Origin: Niebla homalea | Taxonomy: Eukaryota; Ascomycota; Lecanoromycetes; Lecanorales; Ramalinaceae | DNA: 64,000 nt | Direction: 5' to 3' | Assembly (NCBI GenBank): GCA_019925105.1 | Contig: JAHGAU010000024.1 | Coordinates: forward strand, 372,001-436,000 | Part shown: positions 26,644-37,764 of the stretch, one piece after another | How the letters are laid out: each line of letters begins with the position of its first letter | Numbering within the stretch: the first letter of the stretch is position 1 | The notes under the pieces: generated by a model | The model's database searches: none | Told to the model about the DNA's origin: nothing | The model's input: the letters and a program-made list of their open reading frames with translations, nothing else | Position numbers and translations under genes: made by a program

Positions 26644-29358
26644 TCACGTTTGATCAGGTTTCCGATCCGGAGTCCGCGCATTCTCCCTCCATTCCACGTT
26701 TGCAATCGCACTCTGCAGCGCGCTCGTGAGGTCGATGTGGAACAAGGGCCTGTTCAAACCCTGAACGACGGCAATCTTGGACCTTTTAGTATGGTAGGCT
26801 TTGCTCTGGCTCAGCGCCTTGCCGAGATCCCCGCCCTCCTCGCTCGACTTGTCGACCTCATCCGCGGTCGTCGCAGGGATGGCGTCCTTCCTGGCCTCCT
26901 CCACATCCCGCGAGCGGCGCTCGCGACTTCGCTTCTCGTTCTCGATCGCCTGCGCCGCCGCGGCTGCACTGTCCTGCCCACCGAGCTCGGCGACGCTGAA
27001 GATCGGCTTCCATCGCTCGTACAACTCGGCACGGCCGACGTCCTCAGGGGCCGGGTACCCGAACCCGGCGGAGGCGAGAGCGCGCTTGGTCCAACGGTTG
27101 TTGATGCAGGCGAGGTGCCAATTCACCTTGTCTGGGGTGGCGTAACGGTCCAGCTGATTGCGCACATCGATGAGGTGCTGGACCGAGGTGATGTCGACGT
27201 TGTTGACGGAGGAGAAGTCCAGGATGATGGCTTTGAGAGTGGGCCGGTCCGGTTGCTCGATCAGGGGTTTGCCGCGGCGGGGGCCAGGGTCGTTCCAGGG
27301 GCGGTCCTGGAGAGCGATGATGTTAGCTATGTGTTTGTATTGAGGGGGGTTTATATGATCCACGTACTCCTGGCTTAGCGTAGGAGTTGACATTAGTGCG
27401 CCGGGTCTCCTTGAAGATATGGGCGATCATGTAGTCAAAGTAGTGGTTTGCGTTCGGGTAATTGAAGCCTTCTGAGAAACGGTAGATGAATATGCCTGGA
27501 TAGGGGGACTCCAACCCGACTTCTGGGTTAGACCCGTCATGGTGATCGATTGGTAAGAAGATGTTGCGCCCGTGCTTCTCGCTGGTCTCGGCGCCAAAAG
27601 AGCCGTATCCGCCGTAATTCGTTGTCGCCTTACCTTCATCATCCACCAGATGGTCGCCAATGACGGAATGAATCTTGACTCTGCCCATGAATCGGCCTTT
27701 GGCTTTGACCACACGGAAAAGGAGGAGAGCCACCGACACACAGACTGTTGTGTAGACGCCATTCTCAATAGATGAGAAGATTGTCACGAATACCCCTGCG
27801 AAGAAGATGAACACCTCCAGAGGAGAGATGCGCCAAAATTGGTAGATGGTATTTGGTGGGGTGATGAGATCCCCGACCGCGTGTATGATGACTGCGGAAA
27901 GCGCGGCGCTGGGGATGTAAAAGAAGACCGCGGGCAGTGCGTAGATGGAGAGTAGCACGACAATGGCGGTAATAACACCAGCGAAAGGCGTCCGAACACC
28001 TGCCTTGGACTTGATTGCTGTGCGAGAGAATGAGCCTGTGGCCGGATAGGCGCCGAGGAACGGCCCAAGTAGGTTTGTAATCCCAATAGCTACAAGCTCT
28101 TGAGACGGATCGATGGTGTAATTGTTGACCCGGCCAAAGGATTTTGCAATCGCAATGTGTTCGATCAAGAGGACAATGACTGAGACTGGCAGTTCACTCA
28201 CAAAGGTCTTGATGATGGTCACGTCTACCTTTGGCACCGCGGCATCCTGAAAACCCCGGGGTACATGGCCCAGAATCTTGAACCTGTTCTGCTTCGTTGG
28301 GCGATGGTGCCTGTTCACGAGGTAGCTGATCAGGGTGTAAAGGAGTATGACAAAGGCAGTTCGAAGGGTTGCAAGGAAGAACAGGAGTTTGGCTCTGCGA
28401 GGCATTCTCTTGGCTCCATACTGACATGCGAAGCGGATGAGGTAGAGCATGGTCAGTGCAGTGAGGCCTATTGCGGCGTCCAATTTGGAACGACCAAGAT
28501 GCTTGAGGATGTTGATAACCACTTTGTACGTTGAGGCTCTGTTGTCGAATCCTGTAATGCCCATCAAAGCTGGTACCTGACCGGTGGCAATATTGAGAGC
28601 GGATCCAGTCATGAAGGCAGATATTGCAGCCAGTGAGATAAAGTCCACAATCCAGCCGCAACGGATAAATCCAATAAAGCATATAATCGCACCAGCAATC
28701 ACCGCGAGAGCCGAAGCCACCACATGACCCGGGATTTCTGGGTGCTCTGAGGCGACTTTGTTCACAACGTTGCCTGTAATTGTAGACATGACGGCTACCG
28801 GCTACTCGAGTATTAACGCGATTCATCCCCGGTATGGGGCGCTCAACTTACGCCAATGGTGATGTCTTTCGAGGTAGCAAAGAACCAGTAGATCAGAACA
28901 CCCATGAAAGATGAATAGAGACCGAACTGGGGCGCAAGCTCGGCCAGCTTAGCATATGCCATTGACTGAGGCACTACAACCGCGCCCACGGTGATACCTG
29001 ATGTGCTTGTTAGCGGCGATGGCTTCGACGAATCAACCAAGTGACAGTGATTACCGGCGACCATATCGCCTGAAAACCATTGCAAGTTATAGCGTCCGAT
29101 CCAATGTACGAACGGGAAGAGATGGTAGACCCTGTTCAACAATGTTTTGCCAGATGGCGTAACGTCCCTGATCCAGTCCCACGAGGTCGGTTCCTCCTCC
29201 ACAAAGGTATCGCCTGTCGAGATAGAGAAAACGGATTCGCCGCGAGTGATATGCTCCTCGCCTGTGGGGTTGCGATAATGGAGCTTGATACCGAGCACCT
29301 TCGCCAGCGCATGGCCTACTTTGGTTGCGACAGGCTGCTGGTAAGGAGAACCTGCCAT
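26644..29358 (-). CDS. SulP family sulfate permease with STAS domain
   Basis: Four exons: 29358-29055, 28997-28852, 28801-27368 and 27306-26644, introns GTAATC/TCAG, GTAAGT/GTAG and GTACGT/CCAG. The product is 848 residues, the size of fungal SutB/CYS-14-type permeases. The SulP signature runs GITVGAVVVPQSMAYAKLAEL (family signature region) then DITIGPVAVMST, the latter restored only when exons 2 and 3 join. About 10-12 hydrophobic segments follow (for example LLGPFLGAYPATGSFSRTAI). The C-terminal cytosolic STAS domain lies at about 600-848 and includes LKAIILDFSSVNNVDITSVQ, with a charged insertion (EKRSRERRSRDVEEARKD). It should import sulfate with protons at the plasma membrane. In fungi such genes are derepressed under sulfur limitation by CYS3/MetR. 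No such site was verified here. Confidence 0.94.
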
Positions 29359-30498
29359 TTTGACTAAAAGGTCACCTCAGAGGCGCGAGGGCGCCACTCA
29401 GTCCTTGAAGTGGCAGCCAAGGACCCCTTATGATTCACTTGAGCGTTGGAGACGAATTCCTAAACTTCAAGTTCAATTTTCGCAAGTCGAGTATTCCGAA
29501 GTAGGAAATAGTGATCAAAAATGAGAAGAATCTCGCTCATGAGATATAAGAAGGACAGTTGTAGCTTGTGCTGATGCGATTATGAGCCACGTCACGATGG
29601 AAAGGATAGATCTTATATTCAAAATGATTGGTACAGCTTGGACGACTGGCATGCGTTTAGCATGGGATGTCGACCTGCATGATAATCGAAATCGTGGAGA
29701 TGAGCAGACGAGGCAAATAGCAGCACGCACAGATTCGCTCAAGGGCCATGGCCGGTGTCTATGAAGGATGTCAAAAGCGAAAAGACCAAGCTAAAACATG
29801 GTGATCGCTGTCACTGGCAGCACTGGCGTCGTCCATGCTCGGCTGAACAATCAAATAGATTTGACTGATCTGCAGATTCATCCCACCTTTTTCACAAGTC
29901 AGTAAGCATGCTATGAGGCCCAAGAATTGCGTGATTGATATTCCCTGTATTCTCGTGATATGCTGCAAAGACCATACGCAGACGGGATTGGTGAGTTCGG
30001 GGGCGTCTCAGCCATGGGCCCACGCTAAGTTCGAAAACAGACGGGCGTCTGTCTTAGGGTTGGCCGCAATATTGAGCCGGAGACCCCGGGCATTTTGACG
30101 GGAAATTTATCTTGAACCGTGCTGCCGGTACTTGCTCATATCGTCTAAAGTGGCGTGAGCATGGGATCAACCATCTCCACGGAACGTCAAATCTAGATGC
30201 TGCATATCCCCTGCCGTTGATGAGATGTTCTATACTCTTACGTATCATGTTCCGCCTGATGAGGCCAAAGGTCGAGTAGAAGCTCTACTGCTCTCTCGGC
30301 CTAGGATGAAGCTGGATTAGGTAATGCTACTACTTGTAATGATCTCAAGAAGCGATGGAGCCAGCCACCATCGTAGTGGAGCATCCTCCACCCAAGTCAA
30401 GAAACGTGTACGGCCGTATGCAGTGCCGTTCTGGTTCCAGGAGGGTTTCTCTTTCATGAACGGTGTGGGTTATCTCCTTCTCCATTATTACCCCGGAG
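29359..30498. other. Intergenic region upstream of the sulfate permease
   Basis: About 1.1 kb between the sulfate permease start and the 3' end of the next minus-strand gene. It presumably includes the permease promoter. No recognisable coding region, RNA gene or repeat. Confidence 0.5.
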
Positions 30499-31753
30499 TC
30501 ATGCGACTGCCTTCCTGACTTGGTCTATATTTCCTTCCAGCTGAGCTGCTACACTTCGCTCCAATACCATGACCAATACATTCCTCTTCACCTCATCCGT
30601 CGTCTCTCCAAGCATATCATCCTTCTTGATTTGGTCCCAATGTTCGTCAATTGTCATGACCAAGCCGTCTATGTCTCCTGGTAGCCCCAACATCTCGACT
30701 GCCCTCAAGCTTCTCTCATCAGCAAAAGGGTACCATTCCTCCCACTGTCCCTGAATGCGTCTCGCGAAAATGTCGATGCCGGTCTTGGCGAGTCCCTTGA
30801 TGTTCTTTTTTAGTATTTCACTTTCCTTTGCGGCATTCTGTTCGCATTTGCTCCTGAACTTCTCAAGACTTTGATCCTAAGTAAATGGCGGAGTCAGTAC
30901 TACTTTGCAAGGTGTCAAAGTCCGGAGACATTGAGGAATTGCGAGACACGCTTCTGGGATCTCTTAGATTGAGTGCAACATGGAGGCAGTATTCCCTTGA
31001 AAAGATAGGAGCATCCTGGGACGCTAGTGAAACCGGGGGGGAGTTTTCTAACTAGTCTTTGCAAGTGAAAATTCGAGTTGCAATTCCCTCAAACGATGTA
31101 GGATTCCTGGGACATCTAGAAGTGGTAGAAACGCCTGTAACTTTACTTACTTGCTCGGCCTCTCCAAATTCATCGCAGATCGTAATGGCCAGCAAAACGA
31201 GCTGCTCGGCAGTTTTCTGTCGATGTTGAGTTCGCGCTTCGTCCAGGACGGCTCTGCAGCCATCTTCGCCCTTTGTTCTGATGGCTTGAGGCGTGTTCAG
31301 GTTATGAGGTGCATTGAAAATGGTTCTGATTGAGCGGATACCAAGCATGTGGCCAATTGGCCGACTCAGAATGAGGGCGCTAACAAGTTCTTCAAACGGA
31401 GTGAAAGGATGTGTGCTGTAGGTTCGTAGTTGAGGGTTCCTCTCCACTTCCGAGAATTCATCCTTAGGTGTACATAGTTGCAATGAGTCAGGGGAAAGGA
31501 GAAAGTTGATCAATTTGACAACATCAATACTCTGACTGGGAGCGCCGCGCGCTGATCGCCGCGATGCTTTTGAAGGCTCGCCCGCACCATCCGGTGCTTT
31601 GCGCTTTTTATTACTGGAAGGAGTTCCGGAGTGCTCTTTCGGCTCGGTTTCAGATATTTTCACTTTGGTGGATTCTTCCTTGGATGAGGTGCTTCTGACC
31701 TTGTCCTCTTTGGCGGAGCCTACATCACGATTGGAAACCTTCTTAGGTGCCAT
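30499..31753 (-). CDS. Hypothetical protein with lysine/serine-rich N-terminus
   Basis: Two exons, 31753-31151 and 30876-30499, separated by a 274 bp intron with strong ends (GTAAGT/CTTAG) that join in frame to 326 residues. The N-terminal 75 residues are charged and low complexity, with KKRK and SRRSARG basic runs that could be nuclear localisation signals. The remainder is an ordered-looking helical domain (for example VVKLINFLLSPDSLQL, PFEELVSALILSRPIGHMLG, then QWEEWYPFADERSLRAVEML). I cannot name a family. It faces bub2 across a 427 bp divergent promoter region. The intron is five times the local norm. If retained, translation would add 32 different residues and stop. Confidence 0.75.
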
Positions 31754-32180
31754 TGCTAAGTTTTGCTACAGGCTTAACGAGCTTTCTTCTAGTATGCTTT
31801 CAAAATCATAGGTTTGCAACCAATAATGATATGAAGGCCTCACTGGATTGTCAATAGCGAAGTATTGAGACTAGGAGTCCAACATCCTGATCCATAATTC
31901 AGGGAGTCTATGAGTGAAGTCATCATGATGAAGTCAATGCGCTAGAATGCGACACCCGAGGATCTCAGCGATTAGATTAACGATGCGATCTTGTTTCACA
32001 CTAGCGCAGGGCAACCCCGCGTGGCTCGCTTAGGGGAGGCTCCCCTGGGGAGCCGTGCCTGGGAGCGCAATTGTTGTTTTACCTGAAAACCCCAATGCGA
32101 TCGATCCCACCGAAACCATCAGGGCCACCACAGACCCTTTTGTCTCTGTCAATATACCTTGGAAAATTTCGTACCTCACG
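31754..32180. promoter_or_regulatory. Divergent promoter region of the hypothetical gene and bub2
   Basis: 427 bp between two divergent start codons, so both promoters must be here. No TATA box or named site could be assigned with confidence. The bub2 frame is open upstream to 32055 but without an ATG. Confidence 0.5.
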
Positions 32181-33640
32181 ATGAGTTCTCCAATCAAAAC
32201 GGGTCATGTTTCGGCGGGGTCATCAACGCAGCATATAAGCTCCCCACGCACTGCTGGTCGCCTTCGAAAACTTCAATCAGCCCACCAGCTCTCCTCTACT
32301 TATGCAGCATCAAACAATCCCTCTCTGATTTCTCAGCAGCGTCAGCAGCAGCAGCGACAAGGCAGCGTATCCCACAATCCTCCAGTCCCGACCATTCCGT
32401 CTCAACATTCCCCTCAAAAGCACCATCGAAGCCGCTCAAACAGTGATGCTGTCGTTCCCTCCCTTTTGCGCCGTTCAGCGTCACCCAAGAGGCCGATACC
32501 AGCCAAGAACCTGGGCCCCGCAAAGGACGCAAAACATGAGCTGGAGTTCTTGGTCAAACAGGGACCCAAAGACCATGTCTCGCTCGCCCTACAAGACCTA
32601 AGGCACTGGATTCTGTGTGATGGTATGGATGCGGACACCGATGGCATGGCAAGTTCATCATGCCAGGCAACATAGATCGAACAGCTGACTCCGTCTTAGT
32701 CCCATTTGAGGGTCTACGTCTGGCTCATCCTCCTCAATGCGCATGCCATCCGGACGGACTCATATCTGGATTTGACACGACGTGGACCGTCGCCTGCCCA
32801 CGCCAAAATATGCAATGATGCCTTCCGCACGTTCAAGACCAACCCACTCTTCAAGCGTCGAGTGACTGAGAATTCCCTGATCCGTCTGTTGAACGCAGTG
32901 GCTTGGAAATTGCATGATGCTAGGCAAGAGCGGCTGTCTTCCTCCAACCGCACAACAAATGCGAGCAATGGCCTGGGTAGTCCGGCGCGACAACATTCAG
33001 CGTCTATGAGTGCTTCTTCGAATAATGCATCTGCAATCACTGAAGGATCGGATGTTGAGGGCAGCAGTCCAGGCATCTACGTCCAAGGTATGAATGTTTT
33101 ATGCGCCCCCTTTTTGTATGTCGCCCGGAGCGAAGCAGAGGCCTACGCTGCATTCCACCAATTCATCACACGAGAATGTCCTGGCTATGTCCGAGGTGCT
33201 ATGGACGGCGTTCACAAAGGTATAGCCTTGGTCGACCGCTGCCTAGCCATCGTGGATCCGAAACTATCAACCTACCTACTTTCCAAGGGGGTGAAAGCGG
33301 AAGTATATGCGTTTGCTTCCGTCCTCACCTTCTGTGCTGGTACGCCTCCACTACCAGAGGTGTTGCATCTTTGGGACTTTCTTTTCGCCTACGGTTCTCA
33401 CTTGAACATTCTATGTATCTGCGCGCAACTCATCATCATGAAGGAGGAACTCCTGGCAAGTTCAAGGTACTCCCCTGTGCCCCTTCGATGGCAAATCATG
33501 AGCTAACATAGGCCAGTCCTGGCAAAGTTTTGCGCTCTTTCCCACCTCTGGATGCAAAGAAGATCGTCATGCTCAGTGTGGCTCTCGTCTCTAGAATTCC
33601 CGACGACCTCTATGGAGACCTTGTCACTCATGCGCAATGA
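32181..33640 (+). CDS. bub2: TBC-domain GAP, mitotic checkpoint protein Bub2
   Basis: Exons 32181-32648, 32700-33466 and 33517-33640 give 452 residues. The first intron starts GCAAGT and ends TTAG, a GC-AG intron; no GT donor nearby keeps the frame. The second is GTACTC/CCAG. The N-terminal 115 residues are Ser/Gln-rich and disordered. The TBC domain runs from about residue 130 (GPKDHVSLALQDLRHWIL...SHLRVYVWLILLNA), through GIYVQGMNVLCAPFLYV and DRCLAIVDPKLSTYLLSKGVKAEVYAF, to LPEVLHLWDFLFAYG. These are the Bub2/Cdc16 versions of the TBC motifs. With Bfa1/Byr4 it forms the GAP for the Tem1/Spg1 GTPase controlling mitotic exit and septation at spindle pole bodies (established for the family). 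An inserted Ser/Asn-rich loop near 230-270 is unusual. Confidence 0.9.
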
Positions 33641-33957
33641 TAAAGATCTCATAGCCGCCGCAAATCTCTCATCAATTGGGATGATGCTCAGTCTACTGCA
33701 GCTGTCGGGTGACGTGCGCGAGATCACTGGCCATCGCATATCGTAGCGGAAAGGCTCGGTGCGGCTTGACAGTAGTCATTCTTAGTCGACTCTTATGTTG
33801 ATTTCACAAGGACCCTAGCTTTTGAGCATCATACCTCGTAAAATCATCTCCATCTACCTTCTAGGTGCTTAGACCCCTCTCCTGCTACCTTGTGCATCAT
33901 CGTTCAAGTCCGCTCTCAATTTATTTCCACCGTCACGTTCCGTTAAATCCGCCATTC
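33641..33957. other. Intergenic region between bub2 and the SDR gene
   Basis: 317 bp between two plus-strand genes. It holds the bub2 3' end and SDR promoter. A further short open stretch just after the bub2 stop (to 33746) has no start of its own. Nothing else seen. Confidence 0.45.
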
Positions 33958-34843
33958 ATGGACGGAAAAGTCTACGCGATTACCGGAGGTGCTTCAGGTA
34001 TCGGTTTGGCTACTGCACGACATTTGTTGTCCCGTGGTGCGCTCGTCACGATAGCAGACATTCGTCAAGAGACTCTCGATACCGCTGTCGCCGATCTGGC
34101 AGGGCAATATGAGTCCAAAAATGTCTTTGCTCACACCCTTGATGTCACAAAGTCCCTGGAGGTTGCATCGTGGCTTGACGAAACGATTCAGCGTTTCGGC
34201 AGGCTCGATGGTGCTGCGAATCTAGCCGGTACCGCGGGAAAGTCAAGTCTCAGCAAAAGCATGGTAGACTTGGATGAAGAGGAGTGGGACCACGTGATCA
34301 ACGTGAACTTGAAGGGGGTTTTCAACTGCCTCAAGGCTGAACTTCGACGGATGGAAAGCAATACGAGCATTGTCAATGCAAGTAGCATTGCAGGATTGCA
34401 GGGCGCCAAGAATACTGCTGCATACACTGCGAGCAAGGCAAGCCAAAATCACCCAAGGCTTTTGGACGCAATGCTGACTGCAACGAGCAGCATGGCGTTG
34501 TTGGCCTAACTCGCTCTGCCGCCAGGGAGGCTGGGGACAAAGGCATTAGGGTCAACGCAATTGCGCCGTAAGTATCTATCCAATGTTTGTCGCTTGAATA
34601 TCATGCCGCGAGAAACTGAATCGATTTGGTCCTTTTCAAAGGGGCCCCATAGATACACCCTTGATGTCGGGAATCGTTGCAGCCAACCCAGGAATGTTGT
34701 CATATGCTGGCCCCTCCAGATTCTGCCTCCAAAGGAGTGGTCAGGCATCGGAAGTGGCGAGACTGATAGCTTTCTTGTTGAGTGATGAGAGTTCCTTCAT
34801 CACGGGGTCGGTGATGCCGATTGACGGAGGATACATGGCTTAG
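33958..34843 (+). CDS. Classical short-chain dehydrogenase/reductase
   Basis: Exons 33958-34437, 34491-34567 and 34642-34843 give 252 residues, the normal length of classical SDRs. The first intron is GC-AG (GCAAGC/GCAG), the only join that restores [16 protein letters not shown]. The second is GTAAGT/AAAG and restores RVNAIAPGPIDTPL. Motifs: TGGASGIG cofactor loop at 9-16; D35 at the end of beta 2 (ADIRQ), suggesting preference for NAD(H); NLAG; catalytic Ser143, Tyr156 and Lys160. It ends [11 protein letters not shown], as expected for the oligomer-forming C-terminus. The substrate cannot be predicted. It is convergent with the cystinosin-like gene, 86 bp between stops. Confidence 0.9.
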
Positions 34844-34929
34844 AAGCAAAAGGGGTGCTATGCTCTCCGCTGCAGTAAGTCGCAAGAGCTAGTTGGTGGT
34901 AGTGATCCGTTGCAGAAGCCTGGGATAGT

Positions 34930-35866
34930 TTACCTGTCGACACTCTCTTCAGAATGCCTTGCTATCAAGCCTTCCTCCTCCCCGCTTAATTCTCTCTCCA
35001 CAACATTGGCTGCATTGCGATACAGTATATAATGTTGAGTCATGAAGATGATGTCGAAGAAAACGGATATGTTGCTCAGCCCAAGCTTCACAGGATTCCC
35101 AGTCAGACCCGACCAGTCTTTCTGCAAACTTGAGTCGATCAGAAGCTGTGCAAGGGAGAGGATGCCCCCAACAAAGTCCATAAGGACCTGTCCAATGCTC
35201 CATCCCACGGTCGACTTTCGCTCATAATTGACCCATGCTTGCGGTATATATTTCAACACGGTCACGATGAGCTTCACATAGCCTACTGCATATACCTACG
35301 GACAACAGGGTTAGGCTCTTGGCGTCACGATCTGCAAGAACGCGAACACTCACAACATCAATCCATTGCCATCCTCTCCCCTTACCGGCAATCACCATGA
35401 CCACGGCCCACGCAATCCCTATGGTGCAACCAATGACGATACCCCAAACACCCTTCCCAACCTTCCACTTTCTGTTCTCGAATCCCCAGACACGCGGCCA
35501 GAACTGACTCAACGTGACGAGACACAGCAGTAAGGCATGCAGCGCAAAGGCCACATCGTTCCCCCTCACGGTGTTCGGCTCGCCTCCGTGACGGTCCTTG
35601 TATTGCGATTGAATGCTATCGGAGGTGTAGAAGGCGACGGTCGAGAAGGTGTAGCTGGCAAAACCAAGCACGTTGAGGATGGGGAAGGAAGGGGTCGTGC
35701 CCGTAGTGGAAGAGCGGCGGATGTTGAGGAGAGGTTGGGGGTAGAACGAGAGGGACCATGATAACGTATAGATCCACCCCAACATATACGAAAGCGCTTG
35801 CAGGAGCCGGATGGAGTCCGGCGAGAGGGTCGCTTCCACGGGTGGGGCTGCCATCGTTGCTTTCAT
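34930..35866 (-). CDS. Cystinosin-type lysosomal/vacuolar cystine transporter (PQ-loop)
   Basis: Exons 35866-35354 and 35295-34930, with a 58 bp GTGAGT/GTAG intron, give 292 residues. The frame is open upstream to 35914 but starts there with GTG, so the ATG at 35866 (or 35854) is chosen. About seven hydrophobic segments are visible, with two PQ-loop motifs: [15 protein letters not shown], and the highly diagnostic [19 protein letters not shown] followed by [11 protein letters not shown]. This is the cystinosin signature (human CTNS, yeast Ers1), a proton-coupled exporter of cystine from lysosome or vacuole. The C-terminal tail carries acidic and Glu-Glu-Gly-Leu-Ile residues that could act as a sorting signal (inference). 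Confidence 0.9.
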
Positions 35867-36326
35867 GATGAGCTTCTCGCGGGATGGGCAGGACGCGTCC
35901 TGGCTCTTCTTCACTTTGGGGGTGGGCTATCGCATACTATATGAAATAGTGATACTGGCCGAGCAGCGATCGGGAATCAGGTGCGAGGATCATGTTGGCT
36001 GAAACACCTGCTGACGAGGCTCACATGAAGGAACTCAGATGGAAGGGGGAGCCTGATGCCTTGGCTCAACTGCTAGCATCCAAAGACAGAGGAAAATCAA
36101 GGAATCTTATCTTATCGAGGGATGCCAAGAGTACTAGCTGAGCCACCTGAGTTTCCCTCGTTCCGCATTTAGCCAGGCACCGACATCTTGTACTGATTCG
36201 CACCAAGCAAATACCTAGCCCCATCCGGCCTCCCTTTTCGTTCTCTTGCATCAGAAGACCACAAAAGCACCGGAGGAGTATACAGGGCAGCTGATTACTT
36301 CCACACCTAAGATCATACTACACGTC
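35867..36326. promoter_or_regulatory. Divergent promoter region of the cystinosin-like gene and sec9
   Basis: 460 bp between two divergent start codons. The sec9 frame is open back to 36246 without an ATG. No specific site assigned. Confidence 0.45.
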
Positions 36327-37764
36327 ATGGGAGTCTTTGGAAAGAAGAACGACGACAAAGGAGAGGACTCGAAACGCTCCGCCCTCTTTGGTGGTCGATC
36401 CAAGAATAGCAAATCCCCCAACCCACAGTCCCAGAACCCATACGCCAATTTGCCCTCGCAATCCGACGCTTACACTCAAGCGAAATCGAGAGCGGGCGTC
36501 CCAGGATACTCTTCACAGCAGAGCTCGTCATCTACCCCGCCTCCAGGCTATGCAGGCGGAGGAGGAGGAGGAGGAGGAGCGGGGGGCTCTGGATACCCAG
36601 ACGAAAAGAAGTCCGGGGGTGGTTACGGCCCCGACAAATACGGCGCACAGGGAGGGTATGGGGGCGACAGATATGGATCTGACCGCGCAGGCGGGCCACC
36701 CCAAGCTTCGGTATCATCTCGATCGGGAGGATACGGTGGCTTAGGTCCTGCTCCCGCTCAGCAGGACGGCAATCGAGATGCTCTGTTCGGCGGGGCCAAG
36801 GAGCGGGTGCAGAAGCAGCAGCAACAACAGATGGGCTACGGCCAACCTCCTCCCTACGAAGACGGGTCTCCTCAGGGCGGTGGTGGCGGCTACGGGGGTC
36901 CGCCGCAGCCGGAGTATGAGGCTTACGGCGATCGGCAGCTGACGGCTGAGGAGGAAGAGGAAGAGGATGTGCTGGCCACAAAGCAGCAGATGCGGTTCAT
37001 CAAACAGGAAGATGTGTCTTCTACCAGAAATGCGTTGAGGCTGGCAGCGCAGGCTGAGGAGCAAGGAATGAACACGTTGGCGAGGATTGGCGCCCAAGGC
37101 GAGCGGATACACAACACGGAGAAGAATCTGGACCTCACGGCCAATCACAACAAACTGGCGGAGGAGAAGGCCAAGGAGTTGAAGAAGCTGAATCGATCCA
37201 TGTTTGCTGTGCACGTCTCCAACCCTTTCACTGCAAGCTCTCGGGAGGAGCAAAGGAATCTGGATGTCTTGGAGAAGCACGCCGTCGAGCGCGCACAGAG
37301 GGAGGCGTCGCGGAGGGAAGGCTTCCAAACGGATCAGCGAATGCAGCAGACGTTCAAAGACTTGTCGAAACAGGATCCGAATCGCGTAACGACGAAAAAG
37401 TCTAGCTTGGCTGAAAGAGCCAAGTTCCAGTTTGAGGCAGACAGCGAGGATGATGAGCTCGAGAATGAGGTATGCTAATTTCTGATACTCCAACCCGGAG
37501 ACGCGGAATCTCATCGCTGATGGGCATGCAGATTGATGGCAACCTCAGCGCCCTTGGAGCGGCCGCGGGGCGACTCAATGGCCTCGCTCGTGCTACCGGT
37601 AAAGAGGTGGACGAGCAGAATCGGCACTTGGAGAGAATCAATGCCAAGGTATGTCTATATGCGATCGGTCATGTGTAATGCATCAACTGACAAGTTATTC
37701 GAAGAGTACGAAAGTCGACGACCAGATTGCTCTCAATCGTGCACGCCTCGATCGATTCCATTGA
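36327..37764 (+). CDS. sec9: Plasma-membrane t-SNARE Sec9 (SNAP-25 type)
   Basis: Exons 36327-37469, 37532-37648 and 37705-37764, introns GTATGC/GCAG and GTATGT/GAAG, give 439 residues. The N-terminal 200 residues are disordered, with a Gly-rich GGGGGGGGAGG run encoded by GGA repeats near 36560, a second Gly run and an NPF-like QNPYANLP patch. The first SNARE helix (Qb) lies at about 215-290 (TKQQMRFIKQEDVSSTRNALRLAAQAEEQG...LNRSMFAV) and the second (Qc) at about 370-439 (IDGNLSALGAAAGRLNGLARATG...DDQIALNRARLDRF). Two SNARE motifs without a membrane anchor define SNAP-25/Sec9. With Sso-type syntaxin and Snc it drives exocytic fusion. The last exon is only 20 codons and completes the Qc helix. 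Confidence 0.93.

Noticed and set aside
26650..27378. 242-codon plus-strand open frame
   Set aside because: It lies exactly antisense to the STAS domain exon of the sulfate permease, whose motifs and splicing are clear. Its own product has no family features.
36741..37514. 257-codon minus-strand open frame rich in Leu and Arg
   Set aside because: It is the mirror of the sec9 SNARE exon. The sense frame carries the SNARE heptads.
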